DNA of 64,000 nt from a virus, in the IMG/VR virus record IMGVR_UViG_3300032053_000011, positions 62,001 through 126,000 of that record. One strand, written 5' to 3'. The position numbers were made by a program, and so were the translations under genes. The notes beneath the pieces are model-generated. The model did no database searches. It was not told the DNA's origin and saw nothing but the letters and a program-made list of their open reading frames with translations. This document shows, piece by piece, positions 63,306 through 64,000 of the stretch; the first letter of the stretch is position 1, and each line of letters opens with the position of its first letter.

Positions 63306-64000
63306 ATGGCAGCGGTCTGGCAGCTCATTCACATCCGCGCACGCGTTGACGGTGACCGTGCCACCGTGGACCCGAACGGATCCTGGGATATCCTGCATTG
63401 GGCGGATGTCGAGCTCGCGCGTGCATGGATCCGGCAGGCCTCTGCCGCGATCGATCCGCAGCGAGTCCGCGATGCAGACGCTGGTGGTCATGCCGCACAG
63501 GTTGCGCTGCTCGTAGCCGTCACCTTCGCGATCGCCAACGCCTACAACGCCATGAACATCCTGTGGGAGAACGACCCGCTCGCACGCATGCGATACCGGG
63601 CGTCCCTCTCCGGGCCCCCCGCGAGTAGCAGCAGCGAATACTCCGCCTACGACAACTATGGCGGCGGGCATTGGTACCGGGCCAACGAGAGCTTCCCGAC
63701 AGCCGGTGGCATTCGTTTGTTGGATGGCGAGCAGGTGCACGCCGAGGACTTCACCGGCAGCATTCCAATGCTGGCGCGTCAGATCTTCCTCCAGGACTAC
63801 CCTCTCGGACGCCGTGTGGCGGAGATGCATCCCAGCGAGTTCCGGCAATCAGTCGGTGTCTACGTGGACTCGCAGGGCCGCCTGGACGCCCAGGGACGGC
63901 CCGCAGACGTATTCGAAGACGTCCGTACCTCGAGGAATCGGATCAACCGGCCCTTCGTGATGGGCGATCTGCCGCAAGAGATTCTCCCCGGAACTGATCC
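63306..64000 (+). CDS. Unknown protein, runs off the right edge
   Basis: The frame from the ATG at 63306 stays open to the edge, at least 231 residues. GGAGG lies five bases before the ATG. It begins with an alpha/beta domain and a helix (QVALLVAVTFAIANAYNAM) near residue 63, then a Ser/Tyr/Asn-rich segment (SSSEYSAYDNYGGGHWYRANE). No family recognised. It probably belongs to the same module as the small membrane proteins. Confidence 0.7.
   Translation, partial: MAAVWQLIHIRARVDGDRATVDPNGSWDILHWADVELARAWIRQASAAIDPQRVRDADAGGHAAQVALLVAVTFAIANAYNAMNILWENDPLARMRYRASLSGPPASSSSEYSAYDNYGGGHWYRANESFPTAGGIRLLDGEQVHAEDFTGSIPMLARQIFLQDYPLGRRVAEMHPSEFRQSVGVYVDSQGRLDAQGRPADVFEDVRTSRNRINRPFVMGDLPQEILPGTD

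Noticed and set aside
1-64000. CRISPR arrays or insertion sequences
   Set aside because: No regularly spaced repeats of 24-37 bases and no transposase-like gene with terminal inverted repeats were seen.

Overview
The window is a compact, GC-rich, gene-dense piece of a mobile element, most likely a large temperate phage, phage-plasmid or plasmid of a Myxococcota (Polyangia-like) host. The phage-type evidence is a RecT annealase next to a YqaJ exonuclease, Gp37/Gp68 (DUF5131) and GP88 family proteins, a ParB-like protein, a DnaB helicase with a DnaD-like initiator, RNase HI, an ImmR/ImmA-like pair and two tRNA genes. The host evidence is a PEGA-containing Ser/Thr kinase, an Asp/Val-rich lipoprotein with 'CTDGIQNG..SDIDCGG' cysteine modules of a kind common in Myxococcota, and FN3-like membrane proteins. 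No terminase, portal, major capsid or tail-tube gene can be recognised, so virion production is not proven. No CRISPR array or complete insertion sequence is visible.

Layout. (1) 1-12.2 kb, minus strand: a recombination and repair operon read from a promoter near 12.28 kb: ParB-like protein, YqaJ exonuclease, RecT, SbcC/RecF-like ATPase, DEDDh exonuclease, a lysozyme-like protein and DUF5131, with many small unknowns joined by ATGA/GTGA overlaps. (2) 12.4-27.7 kb, plus strand: small unknowns, a frameshifted beta-helix spike-like gene, RNase HI, DNA-binding proteins, then a replication block: GIY-YIG protein, initiator with an internal GIY-YIG domain, DnaB, a second DnaB lacking its N-domain, a TrpF-like TIM barrel and a SLOG protein. 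(3) 27.74-28.05 kb: a repeat-rich gap between convergent genes, a candidate origin or partition site. (4) 28.0-32.2 kb: zinc-ribbon proteins, a tRNA-Arg(CCU)-like gene with a 37-nt D-loop insertion, an HTH/HELGH-peptidase pair, GP88 and a cupin. (5) 32.2-40.7 kb, minus strand: three transcription units (AAA+ ATPase; RNB nuclease with two dsRNA-binding domains plus a PEP-utiliser-like protein; Fis-like HTH protein), each with a GC-rich palindrome inside its promoter spacer. (6) 40.8-48.5 kb: YggL, membrane and J-domain proteins, tRNA-Met with a strong terminator, small regulators. (7) 48.5-54.1 kb: a nine-gene plus-strand operon containing seven related proteins, five with an N-terminal zinc finger. 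(8) 54.2-64 kb: HNH-like nuclease, a kinase-TPR-lipoprotein cassette, a methyltransferase, two large single-pass membrane proteins with FN3-like modules, a transglutaminase-like protein, small membrane proteins and a gene running off the end.

Expression logic. Genes inside operons overlap by 1-11 bases. Many operon-leading genes have a TAnnnT hexamer 6-8 bases before the start codon and no Shine-Dalgarno, which implies leaderless mRNAs; a minority, including genes behind two palindrome promoters and the small membrane genes at the right end, have good GGAG/AAGGA sites. Two operator types sit between -35 and -10: GCTAG-containing elements on several plus-strand promoters and GCACGGGCCGTGC-like palindromes on three minus-strand promoters.

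The most unusual items are the zinc-finger paralogue array, the D-loop-expanded tRNA, the spacer operators, the RNB-dsRBD-dsRBD nuclease and the duplicated or domain-shuffled replication genes. All functional calls come from motif recognition by eye; no database search was run.
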